Assembly: GCA_947446575.1 (NCBI GenBank)
Contig: CANFHC010000003.1
Coordinates: 62,001-126,000 of the forward strand
Source: Bacteriovoracaceae bacterium
Lineage (GTDB): Bacteria > Bdellovibrionota > Bacteriovoracia > Bacteriovoracales > Bacteriovoracaceae
Direction of reading: 5' to 3'
Length of the DNA: 64,000 bases
The notes under the pieces were generated by a model. It was given only the letters and a program-made list of their open reading frames with translations, searched no databases and was not told the origin of the DNA. Shown piece after piece: positions 54,440-62,659 of the stretch; the stretch's first letter is position 1, and the number at the start of each line of letters is the position of its first letter. A program made the position numbers and the translations under genes.

Positions 54440-54982
54440 CTAGTATCCGGGAATATTTGCAATTGCTTTTGTCTGAGTAATTGTCCAAGTGTCATATGGT
54501 ATCGCACTTGAAATATTTCCAGCTGCCCCAGCAGTAAAGATAGTTGAAACCGTTGCTGATGGAATAGTTGAGCTTAGAATTTGAGCCGCGGCCGGAAGTG
54601 TTGTAGCGTTGTTTGCTTTTGTATGCTGACCAGGAGCAATTGCAAATTGGCCGGCAACACACGTTCCTCCCTTACCTGTAATAATACCCGGACTGTTAGT
54701 TGTTTCATCGGTATTGAATCCAACGATATAATATCCTTTTGGAGGTGTTTCATAACCAATACTTGTTAAGCAAGTTGCATAAGTATCGTAATCTGAAAGA
54801 GAACCAACCTCAGCTGAATAAAGTGCTGCGAGCTGAATTTTAGCTTCTGATTGTTTAGCCTTAGCCTGATATTTTTTAAAGTTTGGAACAGCAATAGCAG
54901 ACAAGATACCAATAATTGCAACAACGACCATGAGCTCTACGAGAGTAAAACCACTCTCGCCTTTTAAAAGCGCTTTCTTCAT
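54440..54982 (-). CDS. pilA: Type IVa major pilin PilA
   Basis: 180 residues. Leader [26 protein letters not shown]: prepilin cleavage after Gly11, mature Phe1 and Glu5, followed by the long alpha1 helix. The C-terminal domain has two Cys pairs (CLTSIG and GTCVAG) that may close a disulfide loop. A GGAGAAGG ribosome site precedes the ATG. The 170-base upstream gap has a TATAAT at 55106-55101 with no good -35. No sigma-54 site was found. Monocistronic. Confidence 0.95.
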   Translation of the reverse strand: MKKALLKGESGFTLVELMVVVAIIGILSAIAVPNFKKYQAKAKQSEAKIQLAALYSAEVGSLSDYDTYATCLTSIGYETPPKGYYIVGFNTDETTNSPGIITGKGGTCVAGQFAIAPGQHTKANNATTLPAAAQILSSTIPSATVSTIFTAGAAGNISSAIPYDTWTITQTKAIANIPGY

Positions 54983-54996
54983 AACCTTCTCCTGTT

Positions 54997-55019
54997 ATAC
55001 CAAAATTAAGATTTGGTAT
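54997..55019 (-). promoter_or_regulatory. Hairpin in the pilA leader next to the ribosome site
   Basis: ATACCAAA and TTTGGTAT pair over a 7-base loop (54997-55019), ending about three bases before GGAGAAGG. It could stabilise the pilA mRNA or control its translation. Confidence 0.4.
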
Positions 55020-55151
55020 TCGTTTTTTAAAAAATTTTAAAAAAATTAAGATTTTTTAAAATTTCTTTCTTTAAATCATTATAAACCCTAGTTCTATAAT
55101 ATTATAACATTTATCGAATTATTCACCATAACTAATGAATACCCTGATAAA

Positions 55152-56366
55152 TTATGCCCCTGCTGACATAAACATCGGAAGGTACATGGCAACTAAAATG
55201 GTCGCTATGATCCCCCCAAGAACAACAATGATCAATGGTTCTATCATCTTAGTCATTCCGGCAACCAATGTATCAACTTCTTCTTCAAAAACTTCTGCCA
55301 CTCTGGCCAACATTTGATCAATCTGACCAGTTTGCTCACCTACTCGAATCATTTGCGTAACTAATTCTGGAAAATATTCAATTTTACTTAAGGGCTCTGT
55401 GAGTGTTTTACCTTCTACGATTTTTTTCTTAACTTCTCTTAGATCTTGTGCGATTACGCTGTTATCTAATGTCTCTATACAAATATCGAGAGCATCAATT
55501 AATGAAACACCGGCACCTAATAATGTTGAAAGGGTATTAGAAAATGAACTTAGGTTTCCCTTGATGATAATTTTTCCAAAAATTGGAAAGCGCATACTTA
55601 AATTATCCCAAAAAATTTTTCCAACAGGTGTTCTGATGTATGAGACAAAAACTGCAATAGATACAAAAACAGTTGGGATCATTATGGGAGTGTATTTTCC
55701 AAAAAAATCGGAGGTATCGATTACAAGCTGCGTAATCCAAGGAACCTCTTGCCCACTTTCTTTAAGCATTCCCGTAAATTGTGGAACAACAAAAACCATC
55801 ATCCCCCAGATAACCACTGCCCCCACGGAACAGACGATAGAAGGATACATCATCGCTGATTTTATTTGTGCTTTAGTTTTCTGCTGCTTTTCCATATGCA
55901 CGGCAAGTTTTTTTAAAATTTGATCAAGGATTCCCCCTGCCTCTCCCGCGCGAACTAAATTGCAGTAAAGTTTATCAAATCCTTTTTGAGCCTGCATCGC
56001 TTCTGCAATAGTTTTCCCCTCTCCAACGTCAGTCGCAATTTTTTTTATGGCAAGTTTAAGTGCAGGGTTTTTTTCTGAGCGATATAAAATTTCTAACGAT
56101 TGTAATATTGGAACTCCCGCAGAAATCATGATGGCGAGCTGCTTGGTAAAGCCAGAAAGTTCTTTTACGCCAATTGCTTTAGCAAACCCCTTATCTACCA
56201 ACCACATTCCTAAATCGAATTCAAGAATTGTAGGTGGAATTATTTTTTTTACACGAATACCTTGAAGGCGAAGGGCCTTTCTTACTTCTTTTTCGTTGGC
56301 GGCTTCAATTTGGCCAAGAATTTTTTTTCCACCGCCATCAACGGCTTCGTACTTATAGATTCCCAT
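55152..56366 (-). CDS. pilC: Type IV pilus platform protein PilC
   Basis: 404 residues, typical. Two T2SF domains (LSGFTKQLAIMISAGVPILQSL and FSNTLSTLLGAGVSLIDALDI) with three membrane segments, and VRAGEAGGILDQIL and IRVGEQTGQIDQML pairs. PilC is the inner-membrane platform turned by PilB and PilT. Starts 3 bases after pilT. Confidence 0.96.
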   Translation of the reverse strand: MGIYKYEAVDGGGKKILGQIEAANEKEVRKALRLQGIRVKKIIPPTILEFDLGMWLVDKGFAKAIGVKELSGFTKQLAIMISAGVPILQSLEILYRSEKNPALKLAIKKIATDVGEGKTIAEAMQAQKGFDKLYCNLVRAGEAGGILDQILKKLAVHMEKQQKTKAQIKSAMMYPSIVCSVGAVVIWGMMVFVVPQFTGMLKESGQEVPWITQLVIDTSDFFGKYTPIMIPTVFVSIAVFVSYIRTPVGKIFWDNLSMRFPIFGKIIIKGNLSSFSNTLSTLLGAGVSLIDALDICIETLDNSVIAQDLREVKKKIVEGKTLTEPLSKIEYFPELVTQMIRVGEQTGQIDQMLARVAEVFEEEVDTLVAGMTKMIEPLIIVVLGGIIATILVAMYLPMFMSAGA

Positions 56367-56369
56367 TTA

Positions 56370-57518
56370 CTATTTTACCTTGATACCTAATTGTGTAGCT
56401 AATTCTTCGGGTGCATTTGAATATCCCATCGCTACATCGGCACTAATTGCACCTGTTTCAACAAGTTTTTTTAAACTTTGATTCATCGTAATCATTCCAG
56501 ATTTATCCTGTCCGATTTGCATTTGAGAATAAACCTGATGCAATTTATCTTCACGAATTAAATTTCGAATACCATTAGTAGGAACTAAAATTTCCATCGC
56601 AGCAACACGTCCTTTCTCAAAAGACTTTGCGATAAGCTGCTGTGAAACAATTCCCTGAAGAACGAAAGACAATAGAGTTCTTACCTGAATTTGTTGATGT
56701 GAAGGAAATACGTTAATAACTCGGTTAATTGTTTGTACACACGAGTTAGTATGAAGTGTTCCGAAAACCAAGTGCCCTGTTTCCGCTATCGTTAATGCAG
56801 CCTCAATTGTTTCCATGTCTCTTAATTCACCAACGAGAACAATATCTGGATCTTGGCGAAGTAAACTTTTCAGTGCATTGTGAAACGATAAAGAATCAGT
56901 TCCAATTTCACGCTGATTTACAAGACAGTTTTTATGAGCATGAACAAATTCGACTGGATCTTCTAGCGTAATAATATGTCCCGCTTCATGCTGATTTAGA
57001 TAATCGATGAGCGAAGCTAGTGTTGTCGATTTACCCGACCCCGTTGGTCCCGTTACAAGAATAAGTCCGTTACTAACATCACACATTTTTAATAAAACGT
57101 TCGGTAGGTTAAGGGCCTTGAAGTCTGGAATGATACTTGGAATGATACGAAAAACAGCAGCAACTGCACCTTTTGAGTTAAAAACGTTAGCACGAAACCT
57201 CGCTAGACCTTTAATTCCGAATGAAAAATCTAGCTCTAATCTTTTTTCAAATTCATTTTTTTGTTCTTCAGATAAAATTTGATAGATAAGTCTTTTTGTA
57301 TCTTCACCTGATAGCGGAGATGTTTTTACTTTAATTACTTCTCCATGAACTCTCAACCCGGGTGAAGTTCCAGATGTTATATGAAGATCCGAAGCATTAC
57401 TATCAACCATCAGTTTAAAGAGCTGTTGAATTTTCAAACCTTCGTTTCCTGCACTTTGAGCGGTTCCCGTTTGGGTAAGTCTCGTGGAGGCTTTATTGCT
57501 TGTGCTATCGTCGCTCAT
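56370..57518 (-). CDS. pilT: Pilus retraction ATPase PilT
   Basis: 382 residues. Walker A TGPTGSGKSTT, Asp box, Walker B DPDIVLVGELRDMET, and the PilT-specific C-terminal GIRNLIREDK close to AIRNLIRE. N-terminal about 25 residues are Ser/Thr rich. PilT powers retraction. Ribosome site AGGGA seven bases upstream; pilB stop 9 bases upstream. Confidence 0.96.
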   Translation of the reverse strand: MSDDSTSNKASTRLTQTGTAQSAGNEGLKIQQLFKLMVDSNASDLHITSGTSPGLRVHGEVIKVKTSPLSGEDTKRLIYQILSEEQKNEFEKRLELDFSFGIKGLARFRANVFNSKGAVAAVFRIIPSIIPDFKALNLPNVLLKMCDVSNGLILVTGPTGSGKSTTLASLIDYLNQHEAGHIITLEDPVEFVHAHKNCLVNQREIGTDSLSFHNALKSLLRQDPDIVLVGELRDMETIEAALTIAETGHLVFGTLHTNSCVQTINRVINVFPSHQQIQVRTLLSFVLQGIVSQQLIAKSFEKGRVAAMEILVPTNGIRNLIREDKLHQVYSQMQIGQDKSGMITMNQSLKKLVETGAISADVAMGYSNAPEELATQLGIKVK

Positions 57519-57527
57519 TTGTAATCC

Positions 57528-59201
57528 CTAGAGTTTGTCAGAAGCTGAGTTTGAAACCGCTTCATCTATTGTTGTTAGTCCCTGTGCCACTTTGGTTAGT
57601 GCACACATACGAAGTGTTTTCATTCCTTCTTTTATCGCTTGTCGTTTTATTTCATCGGTTGATCCATGACGAAGTAGAATTTCCTTAATCGCCGGAGTCA
57701 TTTCTAAAACTTCATAAATAGCAACTCGTCCTTTGTAGCCTGTGTTATTGCAAGTAGAGCATCCTTTCCCTTTATAGACAGTAATCTTTGCTGCTGATGC
57801 CGGTGAAATACCACATGAAACCAAAACCTCAGGTGTAATAGTGGAATCAATATCTTTACAGTCTTTACATATTTTACGACATAATCTTTGAGCTACAACA
57901 ACATTTAATGCTGCCGCTACAAGGAAAGGTTCAATATCCATATTAATTAATCTTGTAATCGTACTTGGAGCATCGTTAGTATGGAGCGTAGATAAAACTA
58001 AGTGACCAGTAAGAGCAGCCTCAATGGCAATCTCTCCAACTTCTCCATCTCGAATCTCCCCAACCATGATAATGTCTGGATCTTGACGTAAAAAAGACTT
58101 CAGTGCAGCCGCGAAAGTCAAACCAATATCTTTTTTTACGTTAACTTGATTTATCCCTTCCAAGTTAAACTCAACTGGATCTTCAGCTGTAGAAATATTT
58201 GTATCAATCTGATTTAGTTCTGCTATTGCTGAATATAGAGTAGTCGTTTTCCCTGATCCCGTAGGTCCCGTTACAAGACACATACCATACGGCCGCGAAA
58301 TACCTTCTTTAAAAACTTCTAATTGCTTTGCCTCAAAACCAAGCTTTGTCATATCAAGTTGAAGGTTTGACGAATCAAGAAGTCGAAGAACAATTTTTTC
58401 ACCAAACAAGGTCGGAAGTGAGGACACTCGATAATCGATTGGCTTGCCACCAATTTCTAACTTAATACGACCATCTTGTGGCTTTCTTCTTTCTGAAATA
58501 TCCATCTGAGCTAAAATTTTTACTCGAGAAATAATTGGCATCATTAAACTTCGAGGCGGTTTCGCTGCTTCAACCAAACTTCCATCTTGTCTGTAACGAA
58601 TTCTGAAATTTGTTTCATAAGGCTCAATGTGAATATCTGAACACTTCGTAACAAATGCTTCTGCAAGAATTCTGTTAACGTATCGAATTACATCGTCACC
58701 AATATCATCTTCATTTATGTTTTCTTCTTTCTTACTATCGTTTTTTATTTCTCTAATCGTTTCCAAAACATCTTCTATACTTTCTGGAACACGTGAGAAA
58801 ATATCTGCCCAAGACGAGATACTTGTAAGAATAAAATCAATTGGATATTGGAATAAAGATTGCAACTCTGCTTGTAGCTTAATTAGTGAAGGATCATAGA
58901 TTGCAACACTTACTGCTTTTGCATTTTTTTGAATGGGAATTACTCTATATTTTATGATGTCACTTTTTTTAACGATTTTAAAAATTCTTTCTGGGATTTT
59001 AGCTTTCGATAAATCTATATAAGTAAGATTATAATTTTCAGCAACTTGTTTTGCGAAACGAACATCATCAAAAAATTTAAATTGTAATAACCCAAGTTCG
59101 GAAATAATTAACGGGTCTTTGTCGATGATAAGCGGCCTTAGATCCTTTATAGGAACCATTCCGGTCTTAGTGATTACTTCAACAAATTCTTTTCTAAACA
59201 T
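57528..59201 (-). CDS. pilB: Pilus extension ATPase PilB
   Basis: 557 residues. N-terminal GspE domain, Walker A TGPTGSGKTTT, Walker B DPDIIMVGEIRD, and the tetracysteine zinc motif CRKICKDC...CSTCNNTG. PilB drives pilus polymerisation. No Shine-Dalgarno is visible before the ATG at 59201. The gap 59202-59286 to aroE holds nothing recognised. First of pilB-pilT-pilC. Confidence 0.96.
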   Translation of the reverse strand: MFRKEFVEVITKTGMVPIKDLRPLIIDKDPLIISELGLLQFKFFDDVRFAKQVAENYNLTYIDLSKAKIPERIFKIVKKSDIIKYRVIPIQKNAKAVSVAIYDPSLIKLQAELQSLFQYPIDFILTSISSWADIFSRVPESIEDVLETIREIKNDSKKEENINEDDIGDDVIRYVNRILAEAFVTKCSDIHIEPYETNFRIRYRQDGSLVEAAKPPRSLMMPIISRVKILAQMDISERRKPQDGRIKLEIGGKPIDYRVSSLPTLFGEKIVLRLLDSSNLQLDMTKLGFEAKQLEVFKEGISRPYGMCLVTGPTGSGKTTTLYSAIAELNQIDTNISTAEDPVEFNLEGINQVNVKKDIGLTFAAALKSFLRQDPDIIMVGEIRDGEVGEIAIEAALTGHLVLSTLHTNDAPSTITRLINMDIEPFLVAAALNVVVAQRLCRKICKDCKDIDSTITPEVLVSCGISPASAAKITVYKGKGCSTCNNTGYKGRVAIYEVLEMTPAIKEILLRHGSTDEIKRQAIKEGMKTLRMCALTKVAQGLTTIDEAVSNSASDKL

Positions 59202-59286
59202 GGTGTTTTTTTATTTTTCCAAAAAGCTTTCAACATTCTAAAGACTTATCGGAGTTAAAAAAATCTTCTTTAAGAATTTTAACAAC

Positions 59287-59997
59287 TTAAATGGTCGTGT
59301 TGATTGACCAAAACAATAAGGCATGACGAGCCTGAAGCTCCAGCATTTCATATCCATCGCAATATTGTTTCACTCGAATAGGCAATGTTGATAAATGAGG
59401 GTGGAAATTGTAGTTATAATCCCAAAAGATTGAATTTTTTGATATTCTTCCTCGAAAAACATACTCACGTGCACAGGTATTAATGACAAGAGACTGACAC
59501 GTTTTAGAGAAATGATTTGTGAAATATTTTTCTAAATCAATCTGATCAAAATCATCAAATAATTTCCGTGATAGGATCCGATACTCGATTTTTAAATTTT
59601 CAAGTGCAGTTGCTGTAATTTTTGACATTACTCCATCGCCCAAGATGACAACATTCAATTCTTGAAATTGAATGTTCCAATTTTTTAATATCTCAACGAT
59701 TGCCATGTAGTCAGTATTTTCTCCAACGACATTACCATTTTCTATTTTTAAGCAATTAATTGCCCCTAACATCTTTGCTTGCTCAGTTAGTACAACTTCA
59801 CTTAAAAAATGTTTTTTGTAGGGGCTAGTTATGCTCACTCCACGAAATAGAGAAAGCAGTTCTGCAGCACTAGGAATATCGAGATTTGATGAATAATCTA
59901 GAAGGTCGTAGTCAAGTGGGCCATTAATTAATCGATGGTATATTTCCGGGGATTTAGAATGCTGAATATTTTTTCCAACTAATGCCAGTTTTATCAT
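59287..59997 (-). CDS. aroE: Shikimate dehydrogenase-like protein (AroE), short and divergent
   Basis: 236 residues versus about 270 usual. IQHSKSPEIYH (shikimate Ser pair), SITSPYKK with the catalytic Lys, GENTDY with the catalytic Asp, and end GYEMLELQARHALLFW match AroE. The nucleotide loop GAGGA reads GDGVMS, so cofactor use may differ. It reduces 3-dehydroshikimate to shikimate. Starts inside the ribF end (4-base overlap). Confidence 0.78.
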   Translation of the reverse strand: MIKLALVGKNIQHSKSPEIYHRLINGPLDYDLLDYSSNLDIPSAAELLSLFRGVSITSPYKKHFLSEVVLTEQAKMLGAINCLKIENGNVVGENTDYMAIVEILKNWNIQFQELNVVILGDGVMSKITATALENLKIEYRILSRKLFDDFDQIDLEKYFTNHFSKTCQSLVINTCAREYVFRGRISKNSIFWDYNYNFHPHLSTLPIRVKQYCDGYEMLELQARHALLFWSINTTI

Positions 59998-60926
59998 TTT
60001 TTAAAAAACTCTTTTGCGCACAAAACGTCAGAATCGATTTGAGAAATTAAATCATTTACGCTAGAGAATTTTTTCTCGTCGCGGATTTTTCTTAAAAAAG
60101 TAACCCGCATTTCTTCACCATAAATATCGCGGTTAAAATCTAAAAGGTGCGTTTCAATATTTATCGCATGTCCCATGTTGAAAGTAGGATTAATGCCTAT
60201 ATTAGTTAATGAGTTATATGTCATCCCGTGGATAGTTGTTTGGGTTATATAAACACCTCCAGCCGGGATTATCAGCGTTTTATCATAATCCATATTGGCA
60301 GTTGGAAAACCTATTTGTCTGCCTCGCCCTTGTCCTTTAATAACGTGTCCAGATAAATAATAAGCTCGACCTAAAAGTTGATTAGCTTTTTCCATCTCTC
60401 CTTTTTTAATTTCTCCCCGAACTACGCTTGATGAAACAGCAGTATTCTCTGAACGAAATTCATCTTGAAGAATTAATTGGATTGATTCTTTTTCGCATAA
60501 GCTTTTAGCCAGTTTATAATCACCTGACTTATTGGCACCAAAAACAAAATCATGTCCTAGGTAAACTTTTTTAATTCCAGTATATGATAAAATATATCTT
60601 TTGAAAAAATCCTCCGGAGAAAGGGTGCTAAAGTCTCGTGTGAAATCTATTTCTAATAGATAATCAACTCCACACTCGCTTAAAAGCTCTCTTCTTTCCG
60701 TATATGTATTGATAAGAAATCCAGATTGTGCTCTAAGCATAAGAACAGGATGAGGAACAAATGTTATTATTACAAATTTCGATTTATTTTTTTTACAATC
60801 CTGATTAATTCGAGACAAAAACTCTCTGTGCCCAACATGAACACCATCAAAATTTCCGATGGTAACCTGTGAGCTTCCTTCTGAATATATGGCCTTTAAT
60901 TCTTCTAAGTTTTTTATTACGATCAT
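59994..60926 (-). CDS. ribF: Bifunctional riboflavin kinase/FAD synthetase RibF
   Basis: 310 residues. FAD synthetase half has VTIGNFDGVHVGH and the SSSVVR-type loop (AVSSSVVRGEI). The riboflavin kinase half has GRGRQIGFPTANM and FNRDIYGEEM. Converts riboflavin to FMN and FAD. ATG overlaps the batD stop (ATGA). Confidence 0.95.
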   Translation of the reverse strand: MIVIKNLEELKAIYSEGSSQVTIGNFDGVHVGHREFLSRINQDCKKNKSKFVIITFVPHPVLMLRAQSGFLINTYTERRELLSECGVDYLLEIDFTRDFSTLSPEDFFKRYILSYTGIKKVYLGHDFVFGANKSGDYKLAKSLCEKESIQLILQDEFRSENTAVSSSVVRGEIKKGEMEKANQLLGRAYYLSGHVIKGQGRGRQIGFPTANMDYDKTLIIPAGGVYITQTTIHGMTYNSLTNIGINPTFNMGHAINIETHLLDFNRDIYGEEMRVTFLRKIRDEKKFSSVNDLISQIDSDVLCAKEFFKK

Positions 60927-62659
60927 ATATTTTTCAACAATTCCTTAAAGTGCTTGCTTTCAAAAACTATTTTCTTATCTTGTTTATTTATCCCAAAATT
61001 CTTTTCTTCGCAAACTTGTAGGGTTTGTTTAAAATATAATTTTGCTTCTAAACTTAGCCCACTTTCATCAATGATACGATTAACTGATAATCCACCATTG
61101 GACATTTTGTTTTGTTTATCTAATGCAGCGACCACTTTATAAAGCTCAGAATAATTAAGGCCCTTATTCTTCATATGTGCAATATCTTTTCTCACCTCTC
61201 CCGCTTGATCAGTCGTAGCGATTTTATTTTTTGAAGAATAATACCAACTACCAACAACGGCGGTAATGAGTAAAGTGATTATAATATTGAATACATCAAA
61301 CCAGCGATCAAACCAACGGTTTTCTCCCTTTAGATTAGGTCCGACTAGGCCAATTAAATTCTTTTCTACTTTTTTTCCAGATTCATTTGAAGAAGAAAAC
61401 AACTTAGAAAGAAAATCTTCTTCGGGAGCACTTGATGCTTCTTTGTTTTTAGCAGCTGCTGCTCCAACACCAGAGTTGCCGGCAGAGGAAGCAACTCCAC
61501 TTACTTCTAAAGCAGGGATTGATAATTTTTTTTCAATATAGCGACCATTACTTGGATCAAAATAGGCAAGGCTCAACTCTCTTTGCTTTATATTGAGAGG
61601 GCCTCTTGCCAATAAAGTGTATTCAAATAATTTTTTTGCTGACTGAGTTCCGATTTCGGAAACTTCTGATTTTGTATCAAATGCTTCTAAATTATTGTCA
61701 GTGTAAATTGTTGGCGCATCTAAATTTTCGAGAGCACCTTTACCTTTAACTTCCAACTTTATTTCTATTGGCTCATTCACCAGATATTTATTTTTTGCAA
61801 TACTCAAACTAAATTCATGTTCTCCCACTAGGCCCGTGAAGCCAGCTGGTACGTTTTCTGAGGGCAGGGGAAGAACTTCTACTTCAATACGAGGACTAGA
61901 GAGGTCACGACTTTTATATCGTTGAGCTCCCATTCCGAACCCCCCGAAGGGAGATGAGTAATCATTTTCAATTACTTGTGCTGAAATTGTCATGGGATCA
62001 AGTACAGCATTTCCAACTTTTTCCGGATAAAGTCTCGCTGAATAAGCAAGAATTCTCTTTAAAACTTGTCCCTTGTATTGAACCGTTTCAACTGGTGAAT
62101 TCACATGATGAAAGCGCTTAATAAATTTATTAAGTTTTGGAAACTCTTTAACATCATTAGCAGATATTGCAGTTTTAAAATAAAGATAATAATTTACATC
62201 AATAGCTTCACCTAAATAAACTTTTGTCTTAGAGGCTTGAGCCTCCATAAAAGCATCTGGGATTCTTCTTGCTTGAGCCAAAATATTTATATGTAGATCT
62301 TTTACGTTATTTGTTTTGCCACCAATTTCAACTTTTATATTTTTAATCGTGACTTGGCCGGATCTTTCAGCAATGAGCTCATAAACATAGTTTTGCTCAC
62401 GGTTCGTTGTAAATTTTCCATTAATAACGGTTGTTGAAATTGAAACACCCTGCTCGCGCTTACCTTGTACAGTCGCTCCTACTGGTGTAAATGAAATATA
62501 GGGATCGACGTTTCCTGTAGTTTTAACTTTAAACGTTACAAAAAAACTTTCGTTCATTAGTGGTTCAGGAGGACTTACTTCAACGTCAACATCTTCAGCT
62601 CGTAAGCTCGGCAATATACAAAATGCTAAAATTAAGAACAAAAACTTTATTGATTTCAT
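60923..62659 (-). CDS. batD: BatD-type oxygen-tolerance membrane protein
   Basis: 578 residues. Signal peptide to LRA/ED. A periplasmic region of repeated beta domains (FTFKVKTTGNVDP-like strands, KTKVYLGEAIDVNYYLYF, KNKYLVNEPIEIKLEVKGKGALENLD) is followed by one membrane segment near residue 470 (FNIIITLLITAVVGSWYY) and a cytosolic tail. This is the BatD layout (DUF11/oxygen tolerance). Bat proteins are linked to stress and oxygen tolerance with a MoxR ATPase. The start overlaps the batB-batC stop by one base (TAATG). Confidence 0.85.
   Translation of the reverse strand: MKSIKFLFLILAFCILPSLRAEDVDVEVSPPEPLMNESFFVTFKVKTTGNVDPYISFTPVGATVQGKREQGVSISTTVINGKFTTNREQNYVYELIAERSGQVTIKNIKVEIGGKTNNVKDLHINILAQARRIPDAFMEAQASKTKVYLGEAIDVNYYLYFKTAISANDVKEFPKLNKFIKRFHHVNSPVETVQYKGQVLKRILAYSARLYPEKVGNAVLDPMTISAQVIENDYSSPFGGFGMGAQRYKSRDLSSPRIEVEVLPLPSENVPAGFTGLVGEHEFSLSIAKNKYLVNEPIEIKLEVKGKGALENLDAPTIYTDNNLEAFDTKSEVSEIGTQSAKKLFEYTLLARGPLNIKQRELSLAYFDPSNGRYIEKKLSIPALEVSGVASSAGNSGVGAAAAKNKEASSAPEEDFLSKLFSSSNESGKKVEKNLIGLVGPNLKGENRWFDRWFDVFNIIITLLITAVVGSWYYSSKNKIATTDQAGEVRKDIAHMKNKGLNYSELYKVVAALDKQNKMSNGGLSVNRIIDESGLSLEAKLYFKQTLQVCEEKNFGINKQDKKIVFESKHFKELLKNI

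Noticed and set aside
54983-55151. Sigma-54 promoter for pilA
   Set aside because: No TGGCAC-N5-TTGCA pattern found in the upstream gap on the minus strand.
55399-55923. Plus-strand ORF of 174 codons inside pilC
   Set aside because: Shadow of pilC, no start signal, low-information composition.
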